NCBI GenBank assembly: GCA_900542795.1
Contig: UQPD01000052.1
Location: 1-14,845 of the forward strand
Reading direction: 5' to 3'
Length of the DNA stretch: 14,845 nucleotides
Source: an uncultured Prevotella sp.
GTDB lineage: Bacteria > Bacteroidota > Bacteroidia > Bacteroidales > Bacteroidaceae
Position numbers and translations under genes: made by a program. The notes beneath the pieces are model-generated. The model searched no databases. It was not told the DNA's origin and was given only the letters and a program-made list of their open reading frames with translations. This document shows positions 6,889-13,510 of the stretch, in pieces (the stretch's first letter is position 1; every line of letters begins with the position of its first letter).

Positions 6889-7303
6889 AATTCAAAAAAA
6901 TGCCCTCAAGCCAAAAGATTTCTGTTAAAGTTATTCCCCGTATATTGCCAAAAATGAAAAAAAGGGGAAACTAATGGCAAGAGTCCTATTTTTTATATTA
7001 CCTTTGCATAAGATAGGCTGCACCTCAGCAGTATATTCAAGCTAGCTTGATACACTGCCTTCGGTTTGCACTATCTTTGCATAAGATAGGCTGCACCTCA
7101 GCAGTATATTTAAGCAAGCTTGATACACTGCATTCGGTTTGCACTATCTTTACATAAGATAGGCTGCACCTCAGCAGTATATTCAAGCAAGCTTGATACA
7201 CTGCCTTCGGTTTGCACTATCTTTGCATAAGATAGGCTATGGTTCAATAAGCACCAGCCTTTCTACAAACTCTATACACCCCGCAACGAAACAAACAGAG
7301 CGT
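6889..7303 (+). promoter_or_regulatory. Intergenic leader of the PASTA-rluD-ddl cluster
   Basis: This 415-base stretch has no supportable gene. It holds, in order: an A/T-rich spacer with no clear structure (6889-6998), a -7 box TACCTTTG (6999-7006), three tandem 73-bp units (7008-7226) and a 12-base start of a fourth, and a 65-base leader to the ATG at 7304. The -7 boxes lie on an exact 73-base grid: 6999, 7072, 7145 (last base changed, TATCTTTA) and 7218. The last one would start transcription near 7230. A matching TTTG at the usual -33 distance is not present; the nearest is CTTG with a 22-base spacer. Confidence 0.6.
7008..7226 (+). repeat. Three tandem 73-bp hairpin/promoter units
   Basis: Units 7008-7080, 7081-7153 and 7154-7226 are head-to-tail copies. 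Unit 1 differs from unit 3 at one base, unit 2 from unit 3 at three. A fourth unit begins at 7227 (ATAAGATAGGCT) and then diverges. Each unit can fold on itself: AAGATAG near the start with CTATCTT at the end, GCAGT with ACTGC, and TCAAGC with GCTTGA around a two-base centre. Each ends in TTTGCACTATCTTTGC (unit 2: TTTAC), which carries a Bacteroidetes -7 box. No unique spacers separate them, so it is not a CRISPR array. Confidence 0.9.
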
Positions 7304-8002
7304 ATGACCGTCTCCGAATTTTTCAAAAAAATATTCAGCCGACAATTATTTGGCAACTGCTTGGGCATGGTTATTATAACCATTGTCCTGACTGTGGGCG
7401 CATTTTTGTTCATAAACGTATACACACACCACGGCAAAGAAGTGGAAGTACCCAATGTCTGTGGCATGGATCAAACAGTGGCTAAAAGAAAACTCGAAAC
7501 CATGGGACTGAAAATGGAAGTGTCTGACACTGGATATGTGTACAACGCTGCTGCCTTTTCAGTACTCGAACAGAGCATTAAACCAGGCGATAAAGTGAAA
7601 CCTGGACGTGTAATTTTTATTACAATCAATGCCAATGGTCCCCGACAAATCACACTGCCTGATGTTGCTGACAACTGCTCACGTCGCGAAGCTGAGGATA
7701 AACTGCGCATCTTAGGCTTTAAATTGGCTCCCACAGAATATGTTGTGGGTGACCCTGATTGGGTATACGGCATCAAAGTAAACGGGAAAAGCGTACCTGC
7801 AGGAACCAAAGTTTCTGTGAACACACCTATCACCTTAGTTGTGGGCTCGGGTGGAAACATTGATGAATATAACGGTAACGACAGCATTGACTACTTGCTT
7901 AACGCTCCTACCGAAACCGACGAAGAGTTTATTGAAAGCGGTGGAGGCACAGAAGCTGAACATAGCAACGAACCGCACGACGAAGAACATGCCGAAGAGT
8001 AG
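7304..8002 (+). CDS. Membrane-anchored PASTA domain protein
   Basis: A 232-residue envelope protein: a short basic cytoplasmic start (MTVSEFFKKIFSR), one transmembrane helix at about residues 18-39, then two PASTA domains outside (about 46-111, starting VEVPNVCGM; about 116-182, starting ITLPDVADN), and an acidic low-complexity tail (183-232, rich in Asp/Glu). PASTA domains bind peptidoglycan or muropeptides and normally sit on Ser/Thr kinases or penicillin-binding proteins; here there is no catalytic domain. The ATG at 7304 is chosen because an upstream TTG (7193) would put the start inside the 73-bp repeats and before the last -7 box. It is followed by rluD and ddl, so a role near peptidoglycan synthesis is plausible but not shown. 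Confidence 0.88.
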   Translation: MTVSEFFKKIFSRQLFGNCLGMVIITIVLTVGAFLFINVYTHHGKEVEVPNVCGMDQTVAKRKLETMGLKMEVSDTGYVYNAAAFSVLEQSIKPGDKVKPGRVIFITINANGPRQITLPDVADNCSRREAEDKLRILGFKLAPTEYVVGDPDWVYGIKVNGKSVPAGTKVSVNTPITLVVGSGGNIDEYNGNDSIDYLLNAPTETDEEFIESGGGTEAEHSNEPHDEEHAEE

Positions 8003-8013
8003 TTTTCACATTC

Positions 8014-8041
8014 CCCTTCTTTCATTTTTAAAAAAAAAGGG
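8014..8041 (+). terminator. Weak hairpin between the PASTA gene and rluD
   Basis: CCCTTCTTT (8014-8022) can pair with AAAAAAGGG (8033-8041) around a 10-base loop, with one mismatch, and is followed by CTTTTC. It is a poor, A/T-rich stem that might attenuate transcription between the two genes. It may be chance. Confidence 0.25.
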
Positions 8042-8079
8042 CTTTTCAAAAATGCTGACTTTAAAACAATAGAATTCTC

Positions 8080-9177
8080 TTGGAAGATAAATTTAACGAC
8101 ATAGACTTAGATAATCTTGAACTTAACGCAGTTCTTGACGATGACGATGCTGGAGAGGAAGCTGCTGAACTGTATGAACACTACCGTGTAGTAGCTGACA
8201 AAGGACAGCAATTGCTGCGTGTTGATAAATTCTTGTTAGACCATCTCAAAGACACCTCACGCAATCGCATTCAAGCTGCAGCAAAAGCAGGGTTTATACA
8301 TGTTAATGAGCGTCCTGTTAAAAGCAATTACCGCGTTAAACCTTTTGATGTGGTTACACTCTTGCTCGACCGTCCGCGCTATGAAAACAAAATTGAGGCG
8401 GAGGATATTCCACTCGACATTGTGTACGAAGACAGCGAACTGCTTGTGGTGAACAAACCTGCGGGTTTGGTAGTTCACCCTGGCTGCGGAAACTATACAG
8501 GCACTTTGGTAAACGCCATTGCATGGCACTTAAAGGATGACCCGAAATATGACCCTAACGATCCTGCTGTAGGACTTGTTCACCGCATTGACAAAGATAC
8601 TTCTGGACTATTGGTAGTGGCTAAAACTCCTGATGCTAAAACCAAATTGGGACTGCAATTCTTTAACAAGACAACACGTCGTCGCTACAATGCCTTGGTA
8701 TGGGGTAACTTGCAAGAGGACGAAGGACGCATTGAAGGAAACATTGCACGCAATCCACGAGATCGTATGCAAATGGCTGTATTCGATCCTGCATCAGGCA
8801 TTGGCAAACATGCCGTTACACACTATCGCGTATTGAAACGCTATGGCTATGTGACATTGGTGGAATGTATTCTCGAAACGGGACGTACACACCAAATTCG
8901 TGTACACATGAAACACATTGGACATCCACTCTTTAACGACGAGCGTTATGGAGGAGACCAAATATTACGTGGCACTCAAAGTAGCTCATACAATAGTTTT
9001 ATTCGTAACTGCTTTGCTCTCTGTCCGCGCCAAGTGTTGCACGCACGCACCTTGGGCTTTAAACATCCCAAAACGGAGGAAGAAATGGACTTTACCACTG
9101 AACTGCCTGAGGACATTACCTCATTACTGAAAAAGTGGGATACGTATTTAAGTGCAGCACAAAATCAAGCACATTGA
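8080..9177 (+). CDS. rluD: RluA/RluD family 23S rRNA pseudouridine synthase
   Basis: A 365-residue pseudouridine synthase of the RluA/RluD family, which isomerises specific uridines of 23S rRNA (RluD: helix 69). An acidic N-terminal extension (residues 10-35, rich in Asp/Glu) precedes an S4 RNA-binding domain at about 44-95 (LLRVDKFLLDHL ... IHVNERPVKSNYRVKPFD). The catalytic domain follows: LLVVNKPAGLVVHPG (121-135), VHRIDKDTSGLLVVAKT (167-183) with catalytic Asp171, and ETGRTHQIRVHMKHIGHPLF. The exact target site cannot be read off. The start is a TTG at 8080: the frame is closed by TAA at 8062 and there is no in-frame ATG before the catalytic domain, so TTG (or ATT at 8074) must be used. 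It lies between the PASTA gene (77-base gap) and ddl (28-base gap). Confidence 0.92.
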   Translation: MEDKFNDIDLDNLELNAVLDDDDAGEEAAELYEHYRVVADKGQQLLRVDKFLLDHLKDTSRNRIQAAAKAGFIHVNERPVKSNYRVKPFDVVTLLLDRPRYENKIEAEDIPLDIVYEDSELLVVNKPAGLVVHPGCGNYTGTLVNAIAWHLKDDPKYDPNDPAVGLVHRIDKDTSGLLVVAKTPDAKTKLGLQFFNKTTRRRYNALVWGNLQEDEGRIEGNIARNPRDRMQMAVFDPASGIGKHAVTHYRVLKRYGYVTLVECILETGRTHQIRVHMKHIGHPLFNDERYGGDQILRGTQSSSYNSFIRNCFALCPRQVLHARTLGFKHPKTEEEMDFTTELPEDITSLLKKWDTYLSAAQNQAH

Positions 9178-9205
9178 AAAATTAGCATATTAGCAAATTA
9201 TAACA

Positions 9206-10207
9206 ATGAAACGTAAAATTGCTATTGTTGCCGGAGGTGACTCCTCTGAGCACGATGTCTCTCTGCGTTCGGCAGAGGGCATTCTGTCCTTTATGGACAA
9301 AGAAAAGTATGACTGCTACATTGTAGAAATCAGAACTGGTGGTAACTGGACCGTATTTTACGGACAGGAGAAGTGCATTGTCAACCGCGATGACTTCTCG
9401 TTTAACACCACTGATGGCAAACGCCATAACTTTGACTTTGCCTACATCACCATTCACGGCACACCTGGCGAAAATGGTATCATGCAGGGCTACTTCGACC
9501 TTATAGGTATGCCCTACTCTACAAGCGATGTTTTGGTTGAAGCACTTACTTTCAATAAGTTTGCGCTCAACAACTTTTTACGCGCTTTCCCCGACTTGCA
9601 CATCTCTGACTCTATAATGGTGCGCAAAGGCGACAACATCACAACAGATGACGAGAAGCAAATTGCTGAGCGTTTGGGCATTCCATGTTTCGTAAAGCCT
9701 AATGCAGGTGGATCAAGCTTTGGTGTTACTAAAGTTAAGTATGCCGATGCCTTACGCGCTGCCATCGATAAAGCGATGGTGGAGAGTGATGAGGTTATGA
9801 TTGAAAAAATGATGAGTGGCACCGAAATTACTTGTGGCTGCTTTAAGCGTGCCAATGGCGACATTGTTACTTTACCCATCACCGAAGTGGTTTGCCACGA
9901 TGAATTCTTTGACTACGACGCTAAATACAATAACAAGAGCGACGAAATTACGCCTGCACGCATTGCTCCCGAAACAGCTCAACGTGTAAGCGAAATGACT
10001 AAACGCATCTACCACATCTTGGGTTGCTATGGTCTCATCCGCATCGACTATATTCTCTCAGGCGAAAAAGGACAAGAGCAAATCAATATGCTCGAAATCA
10101 ATACTACACCGGGTATGACTGCTACCAGTTTCATTCCCCAACAGGTACGTGCCTCTGAGTTTGAAATTAAAGATGTGTTGAGCGAAATTATTGAAGGTAA
10201 ATTCTAA
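9206..10207 (+). CDS. ddl: D-alanine--D-alanine ligase
   Basis: A 333-residue ATP-grasp ligase that joins two D-alanines for the peptidoglycan pentapeptide, in the cytoplasm. Motifs: GGDSSEHDVSLRSA (11-24) with the first D-Ala-binding glutamate at 15, HGTPGENG (84-91), the ATP-binding loop FVKPNAGGSSFGV (162-174), EKMMSGTEITCG (200-211), the omega-loop region YDAKYNNKSDEITPA (237-251), and the metal/second-substrate motif LEINTTPGMTATSFIPQQ (296-313). The Lys-Tyr of the omega loop is the D-Ala-D-Ala type, not the D-Ala-D-lactate (VanA-type) signature, so no resistance function is suggested. It starts 28 bases after rluD with the usual A/T-rich Bacteroidetes leader and is probably co-transcribed with the PASTA gene and rluD. 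Confidence 0.97.
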   Translation: MKRKIAIVAGGDSSEHDVSLRSAEGILSFMDKEKYDCYIVEIRTGGNWTVFYGQEKCIVNRDDFSFNTTDGKRHNFDFAYITIHGTPGENGIMQGYFDLIGMPYSTSDVLVEALTFNKFALNNFLRAFPDLHISDSIMVRKGDNITTDDEKQIAERLGIPCFVKPNAGGSSFGVTKVKYADALRAAIDKAMVESDEVMIEKMMSGTEITCGCFKRANGDIVTLPITEVVCHDEFFDYDAKYNNKSDEITPARIAPETAQRVSEMTKRIYHILGCYGLIRIDYILSGEKGQEQINMLEINTTPGMTATSFIPQQVRASEFEIKDVLSEIIEGKF

Positions 10208-10226
10208 AAAGACCTTATGATTTTTG

Positions 10227-10289
10227 AAGTTTAGAAGTTTTGAAGTATGCCGTGCTAACACATGAAACAACCTCTTAACTTCTAAACTT
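10227..10289. terminator. 13-bp inverted repeat after ddl, possible terminator
   Basis: AAGTTTAGAAGTT (10227-10239) and AACTTCTAAACTT (10277-10289) are exact reverse complements separated by 37 bases, starting 20 bases after the ddl stop. The long loop and A/T-rich stem make it a weak terminator at best. It could also be the remnant of a small repeat. Confidence 0.4.
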
Positions 10290-10300
10290 TTTAAGTTTAA

Positions 10301-10372
10301 GTAGGTGTTCAAAATTATTTATATTGAATTGTTTTTCAGCATTGATATAATCAACTAATATTGAATACCTAC
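10301..10372 (+). mobile_element. 72-bp MITE-like element, copy B
   Basis: The ends GTAGGTGTTCAAAATTA (10301-10317) and TAATATTGAATACCTAC (10356-10372) are inverted repeats matching at 15 of 17 bases, and both sides are flanked by TAA (10298-10300 and 10373-10375), a possible 3-base target duplication. The left end is identical to copy A (3033-3049, other strand) and close to copy C at 14734. No transposase is encoded. It may be a miniature non-autonomous element or a folded intergenic repeat. It lies upstream of the acyltransferase gene. Confidence 0.6.
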
Positions 10373-10427
10373 TAACCATCTCTACTTAAGAGAGTTCCAA
10401 ATCCATTCACTTTAAAATTGCCCCACC

Positions 10428-11588
10428 ATGAATATACACGATTTTGACGCTATACGTCCGTTGCTGCCCGAGGAGATTCCTGCAGCCATTAAGTCTTTGT
10501 TTGCTGAACCACAATTTTGCAGCATCTTGCAGTCATTCTACAAGGACATTCCACTCGAAATGCTCGAGGCTAAAGCACTGAGTTGTCCCTCGTTGCTCGA
10601 TTTGCAAAAGACACTTATTTATCCGCTCGTAAAACAGCTAATGGCTAAGTGTGCCACAGGTCTCGACTTCGACACGAATGCCATTACACTTGCCGATCGT
10701 AAAAAAAGTTTTACTTTTGTGTCAAACCATCGCGACATCGTGCTCGACTCTGCTCTGCTCGACATTCTGCTCATAGACCACGGATTTGCCAACACCATTG
10801 AAATTGCCATTGGTGACAACCTGCTTATTTATCCTTGGATTAAGACATTGGTACGACTTAACAAATCGTTTATAGTGCTTCGTTCTGTGGGTATGCGCGA
10901 GATGCTGATGGCAAGCAAACGCATGAGCGAATACATGCACTTTGCCGTGAGAGAGTTGAACGAGGGCATTTGGATTGCACAACGCGAAGGACGAGCTAAA
11001 GACTCTAACGACCGTACCCAAGAGTCTATCTTGAAGATGATGGTCATGGGAGGCGAAGGCACTCCACTTGAACGACTCAAAGAACTTAACATCTGTCCAT
11101 TAGCAATCTCTTACGAATACGACTCATGCGACTTCCTTAAAGCTAAAGAATTCCAACAAAAGCGCGACGATGCCTTATTTAAGAAGAGCCGTCAAGACGA
11201 CTTGGTGAATATGCAAACAGGTATCTTTGGCAAGAAGGGTAAGGTGCAATACCGATTGGCAGCACCTATTAACACATGGATTGATGAATATGCCAATCTG
11301 CCCAAGAATGAATTCTTTAAAGCTGTGGCAACTCGCATGGACCAAGCCATTCACGCCAACTACGAGATTTTTGCCAATAACTATGTAGCACTCGACTTGC
11401 TCAATGGCAATACTGAACAAGCTGCACACTACACAGCTGAGGACAAAACACGCTTTGAAGCTTATCTCAATGAACGCATTGCACTGATTGACCTTCCAAA
11501 CAAGGACGAAGCCTTCTTGCGCGAGCGCATTCTTACGATGTATGCAAACCCACTTATCAATCACTTGGCTGCTAAAGCGGCCTTGTAA
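10428..11588 (+). CDS. 1-acyl-glycerol-3-phosphate acyltransferase-like protein
   Basis: A 386-residue protein related to glycerolipid acyltransferases (PlsC/PlsB superfamily), which transfer acyl chains to glycerol-phosphate intermediates at the membrane. The catalytic-type block is FTFVSNHRDIVLDSALL (residues 95-111) with His101; a second block, IWIAQREGRAKDSNDRTQ (181-198), has the place and look of the substrate-binding EGxR-type motif. The aspartate spacing is unusual: Asp103 and Asp107 flank the canonical H-x4-D position. It is much longer than plain PlsC (about 240), with helical flanks before residue 90 and after 290. No long transmembrane helix is obvious. The ATG at 10428 follows a 220-base gap with the MITE-like repeat, so it may be transcribed separately from ddl. 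Substrate is not determined by sequence. Confidence 0.8.
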   Translation: MNIHDFDAIRPLLPEEIPAAIKSLFAEPQFCSILQSFYKDIPLEMLEAKALSCPSLLDLQKTLIYPLVKQLMAKCATGLDFDTNAITLADRKKSFTFVSNHRDIVLDSALLDILLIDHGFANTIEIAIGDNLLIYPWIKTLVRLNKSFIVLRSVGMREMLMASKRMSEYMHFAVRELNEGIWIAQREGRAKDSNDRTQESILKMMVMGGEGTPLERLKELNICPLAISYEYDSCDFLKAKEFQQKRDDALFKKSRQDDLVNMQTGIFGKKGKVQYRLAAPINTWIDEYANLPKNEFFKAVATRMDQAIHANYEIFANNYVALDLLNGNTEQAAHYTAEDKTRFEAYLNERIALIDLPNKDEAFLRERILTMYANPLINHLAAKAAL

Positions 11589-11645
11589 TGGATAACGTTC
11601 TCTTATCTTTAGAAAATTCAAAAAAACGAACTACGCTTTTACAAC

Positions 11646-12275
11646 ATGGGCTTAAAAAAATGGCTTTTCGCACTAACTGCATTGTTACTTACTGCCTCGT
11701 GCAGCAAAGACGAAGCAATTCAGCCTGCTTACCAATTTGCTTTGACTGAAGTGGTTACCGACCATCAGGGGAAAGCCCATACCTTGGTGTTAGACGATGG
11801 CACCGAGTTAGCACTTTCTGAACCTATTACTGGCATGAAGGCTGACTCTCTCTATCGACTACAAGCACTTTTTGTGCAATCAGAACAAGGAGCGCAACTC
11901 CATTCCTATGCACAAGTATTAGCTCCCGAAGCCAAGGTGTACGATGCCATATATCTGCCCAAGGATGCTGTGAGTGTTGTTACATGTTGGCAAGGGAAAC
12001 ACTATGTAAACTTGCGTTTAGCTATTAAAGGAACTGCCTCAGGCAAACACCTTTTTGGTTTTAATGATGAGGGCACGCACCTCCATACCAATGGTACACA
12101 AACAAGGTGCATAACTTTGCTCCATAACCAAAACCAAGATCCGCTTTACTACACGCGCGAGGTGTACATCTCATTACCCTTACGTCCGCTCATTCAATCT
12201 GTCCCCACCGACTCACTCCGCCTTCAAATAAACACCTTTCAAGGCATAAAGTCGTTTGTTTTTCCCTTAAAATAG
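11646..12275 (+). CDS. NigD-like lipoprotein
   Basis: A 209-residue lipoprotein that resembles the NigD family of Bacteroidales. The signal peptide (MGLKKWLFALTALLLTAS) leads to Cys19 in LTASCSKDE; the Ser-Lys-Asp-Glu after the cysteine is like the Bacteroidetes lipoprotein export signal, so surface exposure is possible. The middle and C-terminal parts (VYDAIYLPKDAVSVVTCWQG, KHYVNLRLAIKG, then an L-H-N-Q-N-x-D-x-x-Y stretch and a beta-rich end) are in keeping with a two-domain NigD fold of small beta-barrel plus immunoglobulin-like domain. NigD was named as a presumed bacteriocin immunity gene, but most homologues have no proven role. It lies 57 bases after the acyltransferase gene. Family assignment rests on pattern recall, with moderate certainty. 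Confidence 0.72.
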   Translation: MGLKKWLFALTALLLTASCSKDEAIQPAYQFALTEVVTDHQGKAHTLVLDDGTELALSEPITGMKADSLYRLQALFVQSEQGAQLHSYAQVLAPEAKVYDAIYLPKDAVSVVTCWQGKHYVNLRLAIKGTASGKHLFGFNDEGTHLHTNGTQTRCITLLHNQNQDPLYYTREVYISLPLRPLIQSVPTDSLRLQINTFQGIKSFVFPLK

Positions 12276-12307
12276 AATCTATCTAACAGCTAAGACGTTT
12301 TAAGTAG

Positions 12308-12422
12308 ACTCGCTAAATAGTTTGTAATACTCGCTTAGACTTCACATAGTTTGCAATACTTGCTAAGTAGTTTGCAATACTCGCTAAATAGTTTGTAATA
12401 CTCGCTAAATAGTTTGTAATAC
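12308..12422 (+). repeat. 21-bp tandem repeat upstream of the GNAT gene
   Basis: Five copies of a unit close to CTCGCTAAATAGTTTGTAATA. The TAGTTTG cores start at 12318, 12347, 12368, 12389 and 12410: four are spaced exactly 21 bases apart and the first is set off by an 8-base insertion (29 bases). The last two units are identical. Each core is one base short of a -7 box (TAnTTTG instead of TAnnTTTG). No spacers, so it is not a CRISPR array. Confidence 0.85.
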
Positions 12423-12448
12423 TTAAAACTTAATACTTAATACTTAAT
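12422..12448 (+). repeat. Heptamer tandem repeat ending one base before the GNAT start
   Basis: Units of CTTAATA: CTTAAAA (12422-12428, degenerate), CTTAATA (12429-12435), CTTAATA (12436-12442) and CTTAAT (12443-12448), with the ATG at 12450. Together with the 21-bp repeats it makes the 174-base leader almost wholly repetitive. Slippage here would change the spacing of the leader directly before the start codon. Confidence 0.75.
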
Positions 12449-12449
12449 C

Positions 12450-13493
12450 ATGCTTTATTCCCCCGAAGAAATAAAACAACAGACGCGCGAACTTTGGCGC
12501 ACTTGCTTTAATAACTCTGAAGAGTTTATGGACATTTACTTCGATGAGAAGTATACCGACGAAGCAAACCTCACCATACGCCACGACGGACGCGTTGTGG
12601 CAGCTACTCAATTGTTGCCCTATCGTTTCACCTTTTATGGCTCTGTGCAACACATTGGTTACCTTTCGGGTTTAGCCACTGCTCCCGAATATCGCAACCG
12701 TGGCTTCGCCTCTAATCTTATTCACGAAGCACACCGCCGCCTCTACAAGCAAGGTGCTACACTGAGTTTTCTTATTCCCCAAGACGATGATACGCGCCAT
12801 TTCTTTGAGAAACCACAACATGGTGCTTTTTGGACATCGGTATATCGTCAAGAGCTCCCACTCGACATTACAAACGATGGAGACTTTAGCAAAATTGAGG
12901 TAACACGTCCTGATGAGTGGACGAACGAATTATATGTATTCTATCGCCGTCTTACAGCCGAACTGCCTTTTATGGTTCATCCCTCAGAGAATGACTTCTT
13001 TGCTGCACTCGAAGAGGCTGACTTAAAGGATGGTTACATTTTGGTGGCACATCGCAAACGTCGCATGGTGGGCTTCTGCTTGGCTGTGAAAGAACCTAAC
13101 GGCAAAGTGTACATCCGCACTTTGGCTATCACCGAAACCTCAACCCGCGCTGCTTTTGTAGAATATCTCTGTCGCGAATGTGGTGTTGAACAAGTATATC
13201 GCCGTTTCTGCTTACCAGGTTCACTCAAAGGTTGTATGCCCTATGCTATGGCACGTGTGGTTAATGTTCCTCGCTTCCTCTCGGCTATTGCCACTCCCAA
13301 CCCAGGTTTCCAACTTCACATTGGTGTAGATGGCGACTTAGACATTCCTGAAAACAATGGATGGTATATTGTAGAAAATGGGCGTGTGCGCCTCACTGAC
13401 GTTAAACCCGAAAGCATTGTTACTCCTGGTGGTTTGGCTGCTATGTTTATGGCAGCACAACCAATGGTTATGGACTTAATGCTCGACGAATAA
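12450..13493 (+). CDS. GNAT family N-acetyltransferase (Eis-like layout)
   Basis: A 347-residue protein with an N-terminal GNAT acetyl-CoA-binding domain: beta strands ANLTIRHDGRVVAATQLLPY (39-58), then the motif A region LSGLATAPEYRNRGFASNL (72-90), where R82-N83-R84-G85-F86-A87 is the pyrophosphate-binding loop. A second acetyltransferase-like half follows (about 150-250, with GYILVAHRKRRMVGFCLAVK), and the last about 90 residues (RFLSAIATPNPGFQLHIGVD ... TPGGLAAMFM) resemble a sterol-carrier-like C-terminal domain, the arrangement of Eis-type acetyltransferases. Substrate is unknown; Eis relatives acetylate amines on varied molecules. The ATG at 12450 follows tandem repeats and it is 17 bases from the next gene, so the two are likely co-transcribed. 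Confidence 0.85.
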   Translation: MLYSPEEIKQQTRELWRTCFNNSEEFMDIYFDEKYTDEANLTIRHDGRVVAATQLLPYRFTFYGSVQHIGYLSGLATAPEYRNRGFASNLIHEAHRRLYKQGATLSFLIPQDDDTRHFFEKPQHGAFWTSVYRQELPLDITNDGDFSKIEVTRPDEWTNELYVFYRRLTAELPFMVHPSENDFFAALEEADLKDGYILVAHRKRRMVGFCLAVKEPNGKVYIRTLAITETSTRAAFVEYLCRECGVEQVYRRFCLPGSLKGCMPYAMARVVNVPRFLSAIATPNPGFQLHIGVDGDLDIPENNGWYIVENGRVRLTDVKPESIVTPGGLAAMFMAAQPMVMDLMLDE

Positions 13494-13510
13494 ATCTAAC
13501 TTTTTTGAAT

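Noticed and set aside
7008..7226. CRISPR array
   Set aside because: The 73-bp units abut each other with no unique spacers and are far too long for CRISPR repeats; no cas genes are present.
7193..7303. N-terminal extension of the PASTA protein from a TTG
   Set aside because: It would start inside the third 73-bp unit and before the last -7 box, and the extension is not protein-like; the ATG at 7304 gives a normal membrane-anchor start.
9206..10207. Vancomycin-resistance type D-Ala-D-Lac ligase
   Set aside because: The omega loop has the Lys-Tyr type of D-Ala-D-Ala ligases, and there are no vanH/vanX-like neighbours.
10722..11021. Minus-strand ORFs within the acyltransferase gene
   Set aside because: They are shadows of the well-supported plus-strand gene, with no motif or regulatory signal of their own.
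12308..12448. Short-repeat CRISPR array
   Set aside because: The 21-bp and 7-bp units are direct tandem repeats without spacers.
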